The notes under the pieces are model-generated. The model saw only the letters and a list, made by a program, of their open reading frames with translations, ran no database searches and had not been told where the DNA came from. From positions 26,043,716 through 26,107,715 of the forward strand of contig OX465587.1 of NCBI GenBank assembly GCA_950022655.1: 64,000 nt of DNA, written 5' to 3'. This document shows positions 22,560-63,717 of the stretch, piece by piece. Position 1 is the stretch's first letter, and the number at the start of each line of letters is the position of its first letter. This DNA is from Alentia gelatinosa (taxonomy: Eukaryota > Annelida > Polychaeta > Phyllodocida > Polynoidae). A program made the translations under genes and the position numbers.

Positions 22560-24909
22560 ACCTCTCAAATAGAGTATTGTCAAACAGTGAAACATCACTT
22601 CTCAATAAAGGTCTAAACTTTTGTCCCACGCAAACTCACTCCGAGGATGGGGAAATAAAAGAGGAACTAGACACCTTTCACCGCAAATTAAGAATCAAAC
22701 AATTCTTTGACAAAGATGTGAGTAACTCAACAACAAAAAGTATGATGACCCCAAAAACGCTTCCAATGTAAACGACCCCATAAACCACGGGCAGCCCACA
22801 TCGGCACCCGTGATAAGAATACCCTACCATAACGAAAACATGGTAAGGACATGGGGACATAAATCCAGATGGTCGGCACCACAAGGCTCGAGCAACCTGG
22901 AGGGTTTCATTGCAGTCAATGAAATCAAACTAGCAAAGAAAAACGCTAACAAAATCATAGGTTAGACACAACATAACAAGAGAGTAGAGAATCTCTCTTA
23001 AAACTCTAGCTAAGGAAAGCGAGATCATCATAAAACCCGCAGATAAAGGGAGAGCAGTAGTGGTACAAAACACCACAGACTATGTCAAGGAAGCAGAAAG
23101 ACAATTAAGCGATGAAAAGGTCTACAATAAGACCAAAGGGGACATGACGGCAAAATACAATGCCGAAGTAACTACGACTATCGACAAAATGGAAGAAAAT
23201 GATGAAATCAGCTCCAAAATGGGTGATACCCTGAAAACGGAGAATGCAAAAGCACCACAAGTATATTTCCTGCCAAAAATCCACAAGGGGTCACTACCCC
23301 CACCAGGCAGACCAGTGGTCTCAGCCAACAACTGCCCAACGGAAAAAATTTCCGCCTTTGTGGATGAGTTCCTCAAACCAGAAGTGCCACGCATCCGTTC
23401 CTATATCAAAGATACCAACCACTTCCTCAACAAAATCGATGAAATAGGACAAATAAAGGAAATGGACATCTTGGGCACTCTAGACGTTAGTGCACTATAC
23501 ACTAACATACCCAATGAGGAAGGGCTCAATATAATTGAGCGGAAACTAGAAAAAACAAGAGACAAACACCAGAAACCCAGTAATGAAAGCCTAATAGACC
23601 TGCTCCGCCTAGTATTAACTAGGAACAACATAGAGTTCAATGGCGAACATTACCTCCAAATAGGGGGCACGGCAATGGGGACCAGACTGGCCCGGTCCTA
23701 TGCCAACCTATTTATGGAGCACCTCGAGGAGAAAATAATGGAGAAATCCCCATGGAAACCCAAAGTATAGTGGAGATATATCGACGATATATTCTTCATC
23801 TGGGAACATGGGGAAGACGAACTAGACAAATGGTACAAGTGGCTCAACAACTTCCACGAAACCATAAAGTTCACCAAAGAAACCTCCACAGACTCCATAG
23901 CTTTCCTAGACACAAAAATAGGAAAGGATGGAAAAGGTAAACTAAAAAGCAGTCTGTACACAAAACCTACAGACCAAAATACTCACCTCAGGTACGACTC
24001 AGCCCACCCACCTTCCCAAAAGCGAAGCATCCCGTACTCACAATTGCTGAGAGTAAAACGGATATGCACGAATGAGGCAACCTACCAATCGGAAGCACAT
24101 TCCAAACTCAACCAATTCAACAAACGAGGCTACCCAAACTTCATTCTGGAGGAATGCAAGAAAAGGGTAGACCAATTAGACAGGAAAGAACTCCTAAAAC
24201 CTAGAAAGAAGGACTCGATTTCCAAACCCGATGAAAAAACCTACCTGATATCCACCTACAGACCTGGGAAAAACACACTCCCGTCTGTAGTAAGAAGCAG
24301 CTGGGAAATTCTGGGGAAATCAGTCACCACCAAAAAACTTTACGAGAGCAAGCTAGTAAGAGGCTTTAGACGCCCAAAAAACATAAAAGACTATCTGGTT
24401 AAGGCAAGAACCAAATACGACCCAACCTCTCGTAAAGATCCAAAACCGGGGAAAGATGAAAACGGAAGCAAAAATAAGGGCACCAAACCAAACTGCAAAT
24501 ACTGCAAAATACTCACCACGAATGGCCAACTCAAATCTCGATCCACTGGAAGGATCCACACAGCCAAAACCAATATCACATGCAATAGCTCCAATGTGAT
24601 CTATTGCATCTCATGCAAGGTGTGCCACATACAATATGTGGGCCAAACGAAACGCAAAATCAAAGAAAGAATGCGAGAACACCTTCCATCAAAACGAACC
24701 ATAAAACAAACGATGTCCCCAAACACTTCAATCAAACAGATCACAATGGGGTCACAGACCTGGAGTTCACGATCCTGGATTTTATATATAAACATCCAGA
24801 AAGCAAAAGGGCAAAAGAGCTGAGACTGAAAATTGAATACAATTGGATTCACAGACTCAAGACTCAGGCCCCCGTAGGACTAAACACTATGGACAGTAGG
24901 TACGGGTGA
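22560..24909 (+). pseudogene. Penelope-like reverse transcriptase / GIY-YIG endonuclease, broken
   Basis: Visible in order: an N-terminal segment with GLNFCPTQ and FHRKLRIKQFF (~22,612-22,708); PADKG (~23,038); the FLPKIHKG and RPVVSANNCPTEKIS blocks (~23,268-23,355); motif A DVSALYTNIP (23,483-23,512); motif B GTAMGTRLARSYANLFM (~23,668-23,718); the catalytic YIDD box (23,777-23,788); FLDTKI (~23,905); a CKYC metal-site pair (~24,496); and the GIY-YIG start NVIYCISC...YVGQT (24,593-24,650) with an Arg a few residues on. Lesions: a frameshift near 22,740, a TAG at 22,964, another shift near 22,990, a TAG at 23,768 three codons before YIDD, and a shift near 24,686. The enzyme would prime reverse transcription at a nicked target. 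This copy cannot make it. Confidence 0.9.
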
Positions 24910-24943
24910 AGTAGGCAACCAAACGCCATGTCACAAAAAAAAA

Positions 24944-25054
24944 TTCCGAAAAATTGGGACAAAATTCCATACCCACCACCCCCACCAGGGAACAGGGCAG
25001 GACCGAACTAACATCTACCTCCAAATTTTTCCAAGGAAAAAAGTTTGAGAAAAC
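24944..25054 (-). repeat. Right inverted repeat of the Penelope element
   Basis: Reverse complement of 21,925-22,034. It begins 35 bp after the stop of the broken coding region. Confidence 0.9.
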
Positions 25055-25535
25055 ATATGACCACAGCCTTTTCACCCAGAGCGACTTAAGGTATGACCAA
25101 GTTTGTTAGGTCCATACACCGACTTTGGTAAGCACGGATATCAATTCGGAAAAATAAAAACTCTGTATTGCTCTATCCAACCTCCAGCCAAATAAGCCTG
25201 ACGAGATCTCAACATCGAAACTGCTGATGTAGGGAACCACAAGAACTAATGAGGTTCCTTTTTAGTAGCACCAAACTCTCACTAGGTTCCAAGGAACAGT
25301 AGTCCATACTTTTAGAGGTGACTGTAAACCCCCACCAGTACAGGGACCAGACTGATCACCACCCCTAGAGGGCAGCACAGACACCCCTGACAGGGTACCT
25401 GTACCATGCCCACTGAGGGAGTAAGGGAGCCACTGATTGGGGGACACTCACGCCACTCCAATCACAGACAGGGATCTGACCACATGATCAGAACACCCAA
25501 CCGGTGCCAAGCTTACATACAGGACCCAGAGATAT

Positions 25536-25550
25536 TTCCACTATATAAGG
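25536..25550 (+). promoter_or_regulatory. TATA-like box in the Penelope 3' region
   Basis: CACTATATAAGG lies ~70 bp before the right 16-bp repeat. In tandem or pseudo-LTR layouts of this class, the 3' copy can supply the promoter for the next unit. The motif is seen; its activity is inferred. Confidence 0.4.
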
Positions 25551-25632
25551 TGGAGCAAACCCAAACCTGGTCATACATCAGCAGTCGCTTGAGCTGTACG
25601 CCACGTCAACACAACATTATTATAGCAAAGGT

Positions 25633-26879
25633 ATAAAACACTAAATAAGGATATCTGTGAGCAAGCTCGAAATGGTTTTTCAATTTATAAACACCTTGAT
25701 TTGCCAAATGCACATTATCATGGAATCGAAAGACTAATTCATTTGAATCACAAGTTTAGCTAACCTTTATCAATGATGAGTAAGAATTATATGTTGAAAA
25801 GTATACAAAATCAACGATGGATTGACCACATGTAAGCGCTAAAACACTAGTAGAGTCCCTATTCAATCCGAAATAGGTGATTTTGAAAAATCGTGAAAAA
25901 TCGTAAAGCATGCACATTGAATTTCAACTTTATGATAATAAATGGACGTTCTTTACTATTGATGTGATAGCTTGATGGTCTATACACATGGGGTAAATAA
26001 ATATAGTTACACCATTCCTTTTCCTAAAAGGATGTAACCCTCACCCCAACATGCTCTTCAATATTACAGTTCTCCTACAGGAGAATTACGACTATTGTGG
26101 CGTGTTTATAACTGAATCTTGGCACTCAGTGTGGATTTGGTTTGGCAAAGTGCTCGTCAGAGAGGCGTGGTTTACTTCTTCATGAGTACATACAGAGCAT
26201 CATTGCAGGCATCACCTTCCTGACCTCCTGCCGTCCAGCACTGGAGCACGGTGGCTAAAGATGCATGGTGTGTGAGAAGTGGAATTAACTCTACAATGGG
26301 CGAGCACCTCGGTTCTTGGTCATCTGTGTGTAAGCACTGTAACTGAAAGTGTAAAGCAGGAGTCAAACGTAGTAGAAACATACACTATATTACTCTGATT
26401 TTGATCTGTGTGGTCATATCCACTGCATAGTTGACGCGTAAATATATCTGAGCGAATGTGCTGATATTGCATATGCAAACTACGATCAAAAACATAACAA
26501 TGTTGTACTAATTATTTGATATTCCAAATTGTTGACTCACATTGACAGGCGAACTTCCAGATGAGTAATAATAAACTGTCACATGTGTATGCTGACTTAC
26601 CTGTAGCTAGAAATGGCGCCATAGTTCTTTCTATCTCAAAATATAATCGAAATAATGGCAGATTCTACACAAATTACACTGTAGCATGGTACAACCCTTG
26701 GACTTGCAGTGTGTGAATGCAGCTTGACTCAAATGTAAATGTAAATGGAACTAGGACTCAGCAGGAGGTGCAAAGGTATCATGGTTTTATTTAGCTGCGC
26801 ACTGGTGCTGAGGTTTGTCCAGCGCTGATTGGATGAGTAAAAATCTGTACATAAGAGAGGTATGCCTGGATCCACACAC
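25633..26879. other. Intergenic, nothing identified
   Basis: AT-rich sequence without a credible exon or clear repeat structure. Confidence 0.5.
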
Positions 26880-27400
26880 TCTCCAGAACATAACCCTGGG
26901 CACAGCTTTTATAAGTGTAAGATTCAAGTGATCCCAGAGATTTTGCTCCCCTCGACTCCCACGAGGGCGTTACTACTGGAGCCGTGATAATATTCTCAGA
27001 TAACACAAGGTGTGTAACCTCTCTCCCGGAAAATAAAATTGTGGATACAGCTTGAATAATCTTTAATGTCCAAGTGCTCCCAGGAACCCCCCACAGTAGA
27101 CCCCTGGCAATCTTGCCGGGTAATATCAGGTTTGTAACTCACACTTACGGAAATGATAACCTGGGATAGCTTGTATAGGCTAGTCTATGAAATCTTTTTT
27201 TCTGGGGCTTAGCCTCAACCCAAGGAGGGGCTTCTCTGCTAAACCCCCTTCCAATATTCCCAGATAACCTTAGGTGTGCAACCCCGTACCTGAAAGAAAA
27301 TCCTGGGTACAGCTTTTGAACCGCAGGTGGGGCTTTGCTGCTAGACCTCTGGCAATATTCCCAGATAGCTTAAGATGTAATTCCAACTAACGCAAGTTAA
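26880..27400. repeat. Degenerate tandem repeat, ~120-150 bp period
   Basis: About four diverged units, each with the order: GATA-type CAGATAAC/CAGATAGC, a GGTGTGTAACC-type block, CTGGGWACAGCTTTT, and a GGGGCTT...CCCC block ending in CCTGGCAATATTCCC. Divergence is high, so this is an old array. It abuts the nested transposons that start at 27,460. Confidence 0.6.
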
Positions 27401-28431
27401 AAGCATGAAGCAGTTATCTAATTCCCAAGTCAAGAGGTTCAGAAGAACCCATTATACTACAGTAGAACCCTGCCTCAAGGACACCCTGCATAAGCAGACA
27501 CCAGGCAAAAGTGGATACTATTGCTCGGAACAGAAATGTGTCCCTCTACTAGATGTCAATTTAACCCCGCGTAAGCGACCACCTCGCATAAGCGAACACC
27601 CTGTATATATAAGCAGACAGTTGTTTCGGTGGGTCATTCTCATAGAACCAGTGCAACTCCAATTTTAGTCGTTTCCTGCATTCAATTTTTTGGCACAGTG
27701 TCTTCAATGTTTATTTTTTCTGTTTTAAATGATAGATCTCGCCGAGTGCTCGAGGGGGAGTATAGGTTTTACTGGACAAATATCAATATTTTGGTCTCCA
27801 GGGGGGTAAAAATAGGTCAAAAATCACCAAAAATAGACAAGTTAATGCCCTGGGAAACCCTTTTTTGATATGTAGCTAATTTTTGACTATACTGGAGGGT
27901 TTTTATTTTTTTTATCCCTAGAGTTTTACGTTGAAATATTATTATCAGCAAAAAATATTCCAAATTTTAAAAAAAATTAAAAAGTTCTATTAGGGAAAAG
28001 GTTGGTGAAACTGCCTATCTTGCAGCGTGACCGGGTGATTCAAACGTTCTTTATTAATTCTGGGTAATAAATGAACTTTAAAAAATACTACTTTTGAGTA
28101 GATAGTGGCTAGAAATACATTTTTATAAAAAAAATAAACTGTCTAACCGAAACCAAACTCTTCCATTTCACTTTATTTGTTATTTATACTTAATCCCAGT
28201 TTTTGGCTGTATTTTCATGTATTCAAGAGAAATCCAGTTCTTTTGTAATAATTTTAAAAATTATACTATTTAACTAATCAAACTGTCATAGTTATTTACA
28301 ACTGTGAGTACTTTTATTGGGAAACAACAATAACAAAATCTTTGTTAAAGCAAAATATTGAATAAAAGCTGCAAACTGATAATTTTCTGACCATTGGTAT
28401 CTCTTGCTACGTGACCGCCCTTATCATGCAA

Positions 28432-28905
28432 TGTCTTACAGAGTGGTTTTTACCATTAAAATGCAACTTTTTCCTATTATTCAATTTTCAACCAGTAAAA
28501 TCTTATCATGAATTGATCCTAACATGCATACGAGCAAATACTACAAAATTCAGCACTATTTTACGTATTATTAATTTTGTGTATGGTGATAATAGTATTT
28601 AGTGGCTCCAACTGATGGCTGGCTCTTAGAGAGTGGTTTTTACCAATAAAATGCCATTTTGCAGTTTTATTCAAGTTTTGAATGGTACAATTTTTTTCTG
28701 AATTGCTCCTAACATGCCTACTAGCAAATAATACAAAATTCAGCACTATTGTACGCAATAATAATTTTTTATATGGCGAAAATGGTATTTAGAGGCCCCA
28801 AATGATGGCTGCCTCTTACAGAGTGGTTTTTACCATTAAAATGCCACTTTTTCCTATTATTAAATTTTCAACCGGTACAATCTTATTATGAATTGATCCT
28901 CACAT
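28432..28905. repeat. ~190-bp tandem repeat, 2.5 copies
   Basis: The block starting AGAGTGGTTTTTACCATTAA recurs at about 28,439, 28,629 and 28,820. Between them lie homologous sequences with ACAAAATTCAGCACTATT. The third copy is truncated where the C-rich minisatellite starts. Confidence 0.8.
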
Positions 28906-28909
28906 ATTT

Positions 28910-29607
28910 GCCCTCAACCATACTGCCCCTCCACATACTGCCCCTCCACCATACTGCCCCTCCACCATACTGCCCCTCCCCCATACTGCCCCTTTGATAT
29001 ACTGTCCCTCCCCCATACTGCCCTCCACCATACTGCCCCTCCACCATACTGCCCCTCCACCTACTGCCCCTCTACAATACTGCCCCTTCACCTACTGTCC
29101 CTCTACAATACTGCCCCTCTACCATACTGTCCTTCCACCATACTGCCTATCTACTATACTGTCCCTCTATCTTACTTCCCCTCTACAATACTGTACCTCC
29201 ACCATACTGCCTATCTACTATACTGTCCCTCTACCTTACTGCCCCTCTACAATATTGCCCCTCTACCATACTGTCCCTCCACCATACTGCCTATCTACTA
29301 TACTGTCCCTCTACCATATTGCCCCTCTACTATACTTCCCCTCTACAATAATGAACCTCCACCATACTGCCTCTCCACAATATACTACCACTCTACAATA
29401 TTGCCCCTCTACTATACTGCCGCTCCACCATACTGGCCCTCCACCATACTACCCCTCAATCATACTGCCCCTCCACCATACAGTCCCTCCACCATACTGC
29501 CCCTCTACAATACTGCCCCTCCACCATACTGCCCCTTTACCATACTGCCCCTCTACTATACTGTCCCTCCCTTATACTGCCCCTTAACCATACTGTCCCT
29601 GGGCAAT
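28910..29607 (+). repeat. 16-bp minisatellite, C-rich strand up
   Basis: About 40 units close to CTGCCCCTCCACCATA. A long artefactual frame runs through it because the stops are absent from the unit; its Pro/Tyr/Leu/Ser-only protein is not a gene. Common variants are CTCTACAATA and CTATCTACTATA. Confidence 0.9.
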
Positions 29608-31172
29608 ACAATGAAGGAAAGTATGGGTGAGGGGTAGTATGGTTGAGGGGCAGTATGGGTGAGGAGCAGTATGCTTGAGGGGCAGAATGGTTGAGGAGCA
29701 GTATGGGTGAGGGCAGTATGCATGAGGGGCAGGACGGATGAGGAGCAGTCAATTATGGGGATTATGTGGAGGGGCAGTATGGTAGAGGGGCAGTATTGTG
29801 GAGGGGGAGTATGGTGAAGGGGTAGTATGGTTGAGGACCAGTATGGTGGAGGGGCAGTATTGTAGAGGGACAGTATGGTAAAGGGGCAGTATGGTAGAGG
29901 GGCAGTATTGTGGAGGGGCAGTATGGTGAAGGGGTAGTATGGTTGAGGACCAGTATGGTGGAGGGGCAGTATTGTAGAGGGACAGTATGGTAAAGGGGCA
30001 GTATGGTAGAGGGGCAGTCTTGTGGAGGGGGAGTATGGTGAAGGGCTAGTATGGTTGAGGACCAGTATGGTGGGGGGGGGGGCAGTATTGTAGAGGGACA
30101 GTATGGTAAAGGGGCAGTATAGTAGAGGGGCAGTATTGTGGAGAGGCAGTATTCGGGAATGGCAGTATGGTGGAGGGGCAGTATGGTAGAGCGGCAGTAT
30201 GGTGGAGGGGCAGTATGGTAGAGGGGCAGTATGGTGGAGAGGCAGTATACGGGAATGGCAGTATGGTGGAGGGGTAGTATGGTGGAGGGGCAGTATGGTA
30301 GAGGGGCAGTATGGTGGAGGGCCAGTATGGTGGAGGGAAGTATGGTGGAGGGACAGTATTGTAGAGGGGCACTATGGTAGAGGGGAAGTATGGTGGAGGA
30401 GCAGTATGGTGGAGAGGCAGTATGGTGAGGGGGGAGTATAGGTTTTACTGGTCAAATATCAATATTTTAGTCTTGAACCAAGGGGCAGTGAGGTCTAAGG
30501 GCAGTATGGATTAAGGACAGCATGGTAGAGATGCAGTATGGATTAAGGGGAATATCATTGAGAGGCAGTATGGTAGAGGAGGAGTTTAGTGTAAGGGCAG
30601 TATGGCTGAGAGGCAGTATTGCTGAGGGGCAGTATGGAGGTTGAAGGAAAGTATGGGTGAGGGGTAGTATGGTTGAGGGGCAGTATGGGTGAGGGGCAGT
30701 ATGCGTGAGGGGCAGGATGGTTGAGGAGCAGTATGGGTGAGGGGCAGTATGGGTGAGGGGCAGGACGGATGAGGAGCAGTCATTTATGGGGAGTATGTGG
30801 AGGGGCAGTATTGTGGAGGGGGAGTATGGTGAAGGGGTAGTATGGTTGAGGACCAGTATGGTGGAGGGGCAGTATTGTAGAAGGACAGTATGGTAAAGGG
30901 GCAGTATGGTAGAGGGGCAGTATTGTGGAGGAGGATAATGGTGTAGGGCTTGTATGGTTGAGGACCAGTATGGTGGGGGGGGGGGGGGCAGTATTGTAGT
31001 GGGACAGTATTGTGGAGAGGCAGTATTCGGGAATGGCAGTATTGTAGAGGGGCAGTATGGTAGAGGGGCAGTATGGTTGAGGGGCAGTATGGTAGAGGGG
31101 CAGTATGGTGGATGGCCAGTATGGTGGAGGGGAAGTCTGGTGGAGGGACAGTATTGTAGAGGGGCACTATGC
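29608..31172 (-). repeat. 16-bp minisatellite, inverted arm
   Basis: The same unit continues on the opposite strand (GGGGCAGTATGGTGGA) for ~1.56 kb. Larger blocks inside are duplicated: the segment beginning GAAGGAAAGTATGGGTGAGG occurs at 29,612 and ~30,647, and the stretch GAGTATGGTGAAGGGGTAG with its followers occurs near 29,807, 29,922 and 30,825. At ~30,436 a 40-bp piece (AGTATAGGTTTTACTGG...) copies element sequence from ~27,760. Confidence 0.9.
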
Positions 31173-32068
31173 CCTCGAAAAGCCGTTTTTTATGTTTAAC
31201 TAATTTCTGACCATACCAGAGGGTGTTTATTCTATTTTTACCTAAGAGTTTATCGTTGAAATATTATCATCAGCAAAAAATATTCCAAATTAAAAAAAAG
31301 AATTACATTAAAGTATAAAAGGGGTCTTGCAGCGTGACCGTATCTTGCAGAGTGACCGTTTTGCTATCTTTTTTTTAATGAAGATTTAGCGAAATATAAA
31401 GATTTTTGGAAACTGTTTGCGATAATTCATATGAAAGTGTATCTATAAAGGTATAAGATCCTGGAGTTGATTTATCTAAATAATTTTTTTCCTATTGTCC
31501 ACAGTGATTGTTATATTAGAAATTGCTTTAAATCTCATTTCTAAAAGTAAAAAAATTCTTATTTTGGTAGGTACGGTATGTAAAATTGAAATTTAGCCAT
31601 TGAAAAACTCATAAATTCACTAATACCACTAAATTTTCATATTATAAACGATTCAAATTATATAATAATGAAAATTTATTGGTTTGCTATTAGTTACGTT
31701 AATTTCGGTTGCCCGGTCACGCTGCAAGACCACCTTTTCATATACATATGTTATAAGGTGCACCGTGGCCACATTTATAATATTTAACTAATAGATTTTC
31801 AGGGAAAGTTGCCCCACCCAGTAGAGATTAGCACCACATAATAATTTTTAACCTCCTCCCAAATTTTTTTTTTCCCCAAAAAAATCCTACTTGCACTGGT
31901 TCTATGAGAATGACCCCGGTACGAAAAGACCTAAAACTCCATGTAAGTGGTTACCTCTGGGGGCAACCTACCAAAAATAGAATAATTTGTGATTTTCATG
32001 AGTCTGTGTGTGAGAATATCCATAGAAAATACATTTTATAATTCAAAGTTTAATAACTTCGGGTCCAA

Positions 32069-32601
32069 TTAAAGGCATATCGGACAATTTGGCTTGAAAA
32101 TTAAAACCCATGTCAATTCCCCGAAATTTGAATATAATGATCTCTAAATGTTGTAAAATACATGCATATCTAACTTAAAAATCGGGGGTCACCGTGCCAG
32201 TTTATTATTCAGAGATGAATATAATGATAATTTTAAAATAGAATGTATAGAAATTCTCAAATTTTACTTTTCAGATTGTAAAACTCATGTCATTTTCCTG
32301 AACCTTTCACAGAATATCGTAGATGTATAGTACTGCATATTTAAGTTTAAAATTCAAAGGTCACTGTTCTTGTTTTGGAGAAAATTTAAGAAAACCATAT
32401 TTTTCAGTACATTTCTTTTGCAAATCAAGGAAATGTAAATTAGCCTATTTTACCTCACAAGTTTTGATGAACTGGGCAAAACATTTGATATACTCAATTA
32501 GAATTATAATGAATAAAAAAAATCACCAGTTTTGACTGATATTCTAAAATATTCAAAAATCACCAGGTGGCGCCACTGTGAATTGTAGGCTATGCCTTTA
32601 A
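32069..32601 (+). mobile_element. Kolobok-like TTAA element, copy 2
   Basis: The 533-bp element has ends TTAAAGGCATATCGGACAAT and AATTGTAGGCTATGCCTTTAA-type inverse, with TTAA at both borders (32,069-32,072 and 32,598-32,601). It shares its GGTGGCGCCAC-bearing end with 19,305-19,849. It is inserted inside the pogo-like element. Confidence 0.75.
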
Positions 32602-32742
32602 GATACTGGAAAATGGATTTCAGATCTACCACCCCCTCTGTCTCACCGGAGGAAATTTGAAAACCTCGCGTAAGCGAGCACCCCGCGTAAGCGGTTACTT
32701 AGGCCCGTACCGGAGGGTGGACGCTTACGCGGGGTTTGACTG

Positions 32743-33519
32743 TACCGATACATACAACTATCGACACCTAGTCTCCTTCACGACCGCTTGAGGCGTGCAA
32801 GGCACTAAGCCATGCACGACGCCGTCTGGTGAAAGACGGTCGCACTACAGGCAAGCACATGCCCTACAAAATCCCCAACCGGAACGCGACGCTCTCCTCC
32901 CAGATCTTTCCCGGCGCTGGAGATTTCGCCGGGGTCGCTCGCATACTTTCCACTTTCCTCGAGCCTCACGGAGGGGCAAGGAGAGACCTAATTACTAGGA
33001 GGTACGCGTTTATGCAACAGGGACGGGGTGTTGGTACTTTTACACACTCCCCAATCTGACGAGCAGGAGCGGTGTTCCGAGTAGAGAAGGGCTTTACTAA
33101 ATGTGTCATCTTTAGGCAAGATCTAAAGACCTTGCGACGACAACTTCCGAAGAAAGTTCCCATCTGAGGTTAGAAGTAGAGTGTCAACAGGGACAGAGAT
33201 ATCACTCACTTCACTCAGAGAGGTTGTGGAACACCAGAGACACTACAACACAGGATATATTATATGCGGGGCACTCAGTGGGTGGAGTGCAGTAGCTCTG
33301 TGGTGGCCTGTTGCGAGAGACGTGAGCATAGCCATAGGGGACCCAGTAACTGACCCCAGACATTTTCCTCTTCGTCTCGACCCACTCTGGCCAGCGTGGG
33401 AGAGGTGACAGGTACGGTACACACCCCGAAGGGGGCTCGGCCAGCAGTTGTTGACTGGTTGGGGTAGCGGTCAGGCACGGCCCTGCTTGGAGTATTAGGG
33501 CGGTGTAGAAGGGTCGGTC
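32743..33519 (+). promoter_or_regulatory. GC-rich upstream region of PLCG
   Basis: The sequence becomes GC- and CpG-richer from ~32,760 toward the PLCG start. It should hold the promoter and 5' UTR, though no TATA box stands out. An in-frame TAG at 33,496 precedes the ATG. A 95-codon open stretch at 32,772-33,059 (basic, with IPNRNATLSSQIFPGAG) continues in the same frame after one stop to ~33,165. I do not recognise it. It may be UTR, a decayed mobile-element frame or a separate small exon. Confidence 0.4.

Positions 33520-63717
<30,198 letters not shown>

Larger units (their letters stand above)
21911..25632 (+). mobile_element. Penelope-like retroelement, decayed
   Basis: The coding core (~22,560-24,909) has the order of a Penelope-like element: N-terminal region, reverse transcriptase, then a GIY-YIG endonuclease. 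Inverted repeats of ~110 bp flank it (21,925-22,034 and 24,944-25,054). An exact 16-bp direct repeat, TTATTATAGCAAAGGT, bounds the whole (21,911-21,926 and 25,617-25,632). That repeat is either the target-site duplication or the shared tip of a partial pseudo-LTR. The 3' tail contains AGTCGCTTGAGCTGTACGCC, like the tails I recall from this class. Several stops and frameshifts show the copy is dead. Confidence 0.85.
27627..31920. mobile_element. 4.3-kb element with 26-bp perfect TIRs and CGGT duplication
   Basis: 27,631-27,656 and 31,891-31,916 are exact inverse copies over 26 bp (start GGGTCATTCTCATAGAACC). CGGT flanks both sides (27,627-27,630 and 31,917-31,920). The interior has subterminal copies of CTTGCAGCGTGACCG at 28,018, 31,326 and 31,343 and an inverse at 31,713, possible transposase-binding sites. 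It also holds a 190-bp tandem repeat and a huge strand-switching minisatellite. A direct repeat of about 100 bp (TTGAAATATTATYATCAGCA and flanks) occurs at ~27,870 and ~31,190. No transposase frame survives. I cannot assign the superfamily: 4-bp duplications occur in several. Confidence 0.75.
27460..32742. mobile_element. pogo/Tigger-like element hosting nested insertions
   Basis: The ends are CAGTAGAACCCTGCC (27,460) and GCGGGGTTTGACTG (to 32,742), inverted to each other and flanked by TA on both sides (27,458-27,459 and 32,743-32,744). CAGT ends with TA duplication and AACCCCGC are typical of pogo/Tigger elements. Repeated CGCRTAAGCGANCACC blocks sit inside both ends. No transposase is seen. 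Once the two insertions (27,631-31,916 and 32,069-32,601) are subtracted, only ~0.46 kb of its own sequence remains, so it was a short non-autonomous copy. Confidence 0.75.

Noticed and set aside
25081..25632. Hammerhead ribozyme in the Penelope 3' region
   Set aside because: This class often has one, but I could not find the CTGATGA...GAAA core in order here.
28994..29587. 197-codon Pro/Tyr/Leu/Ser-rich frame
   Set aside because: It is the 16-bp minisatellite read in one frame, with no start or splice support.
28910..31172. CRISPR-like array
   Set aside because: Units are contiguous and degenerate with no unique spacers, and the DNA is animal.
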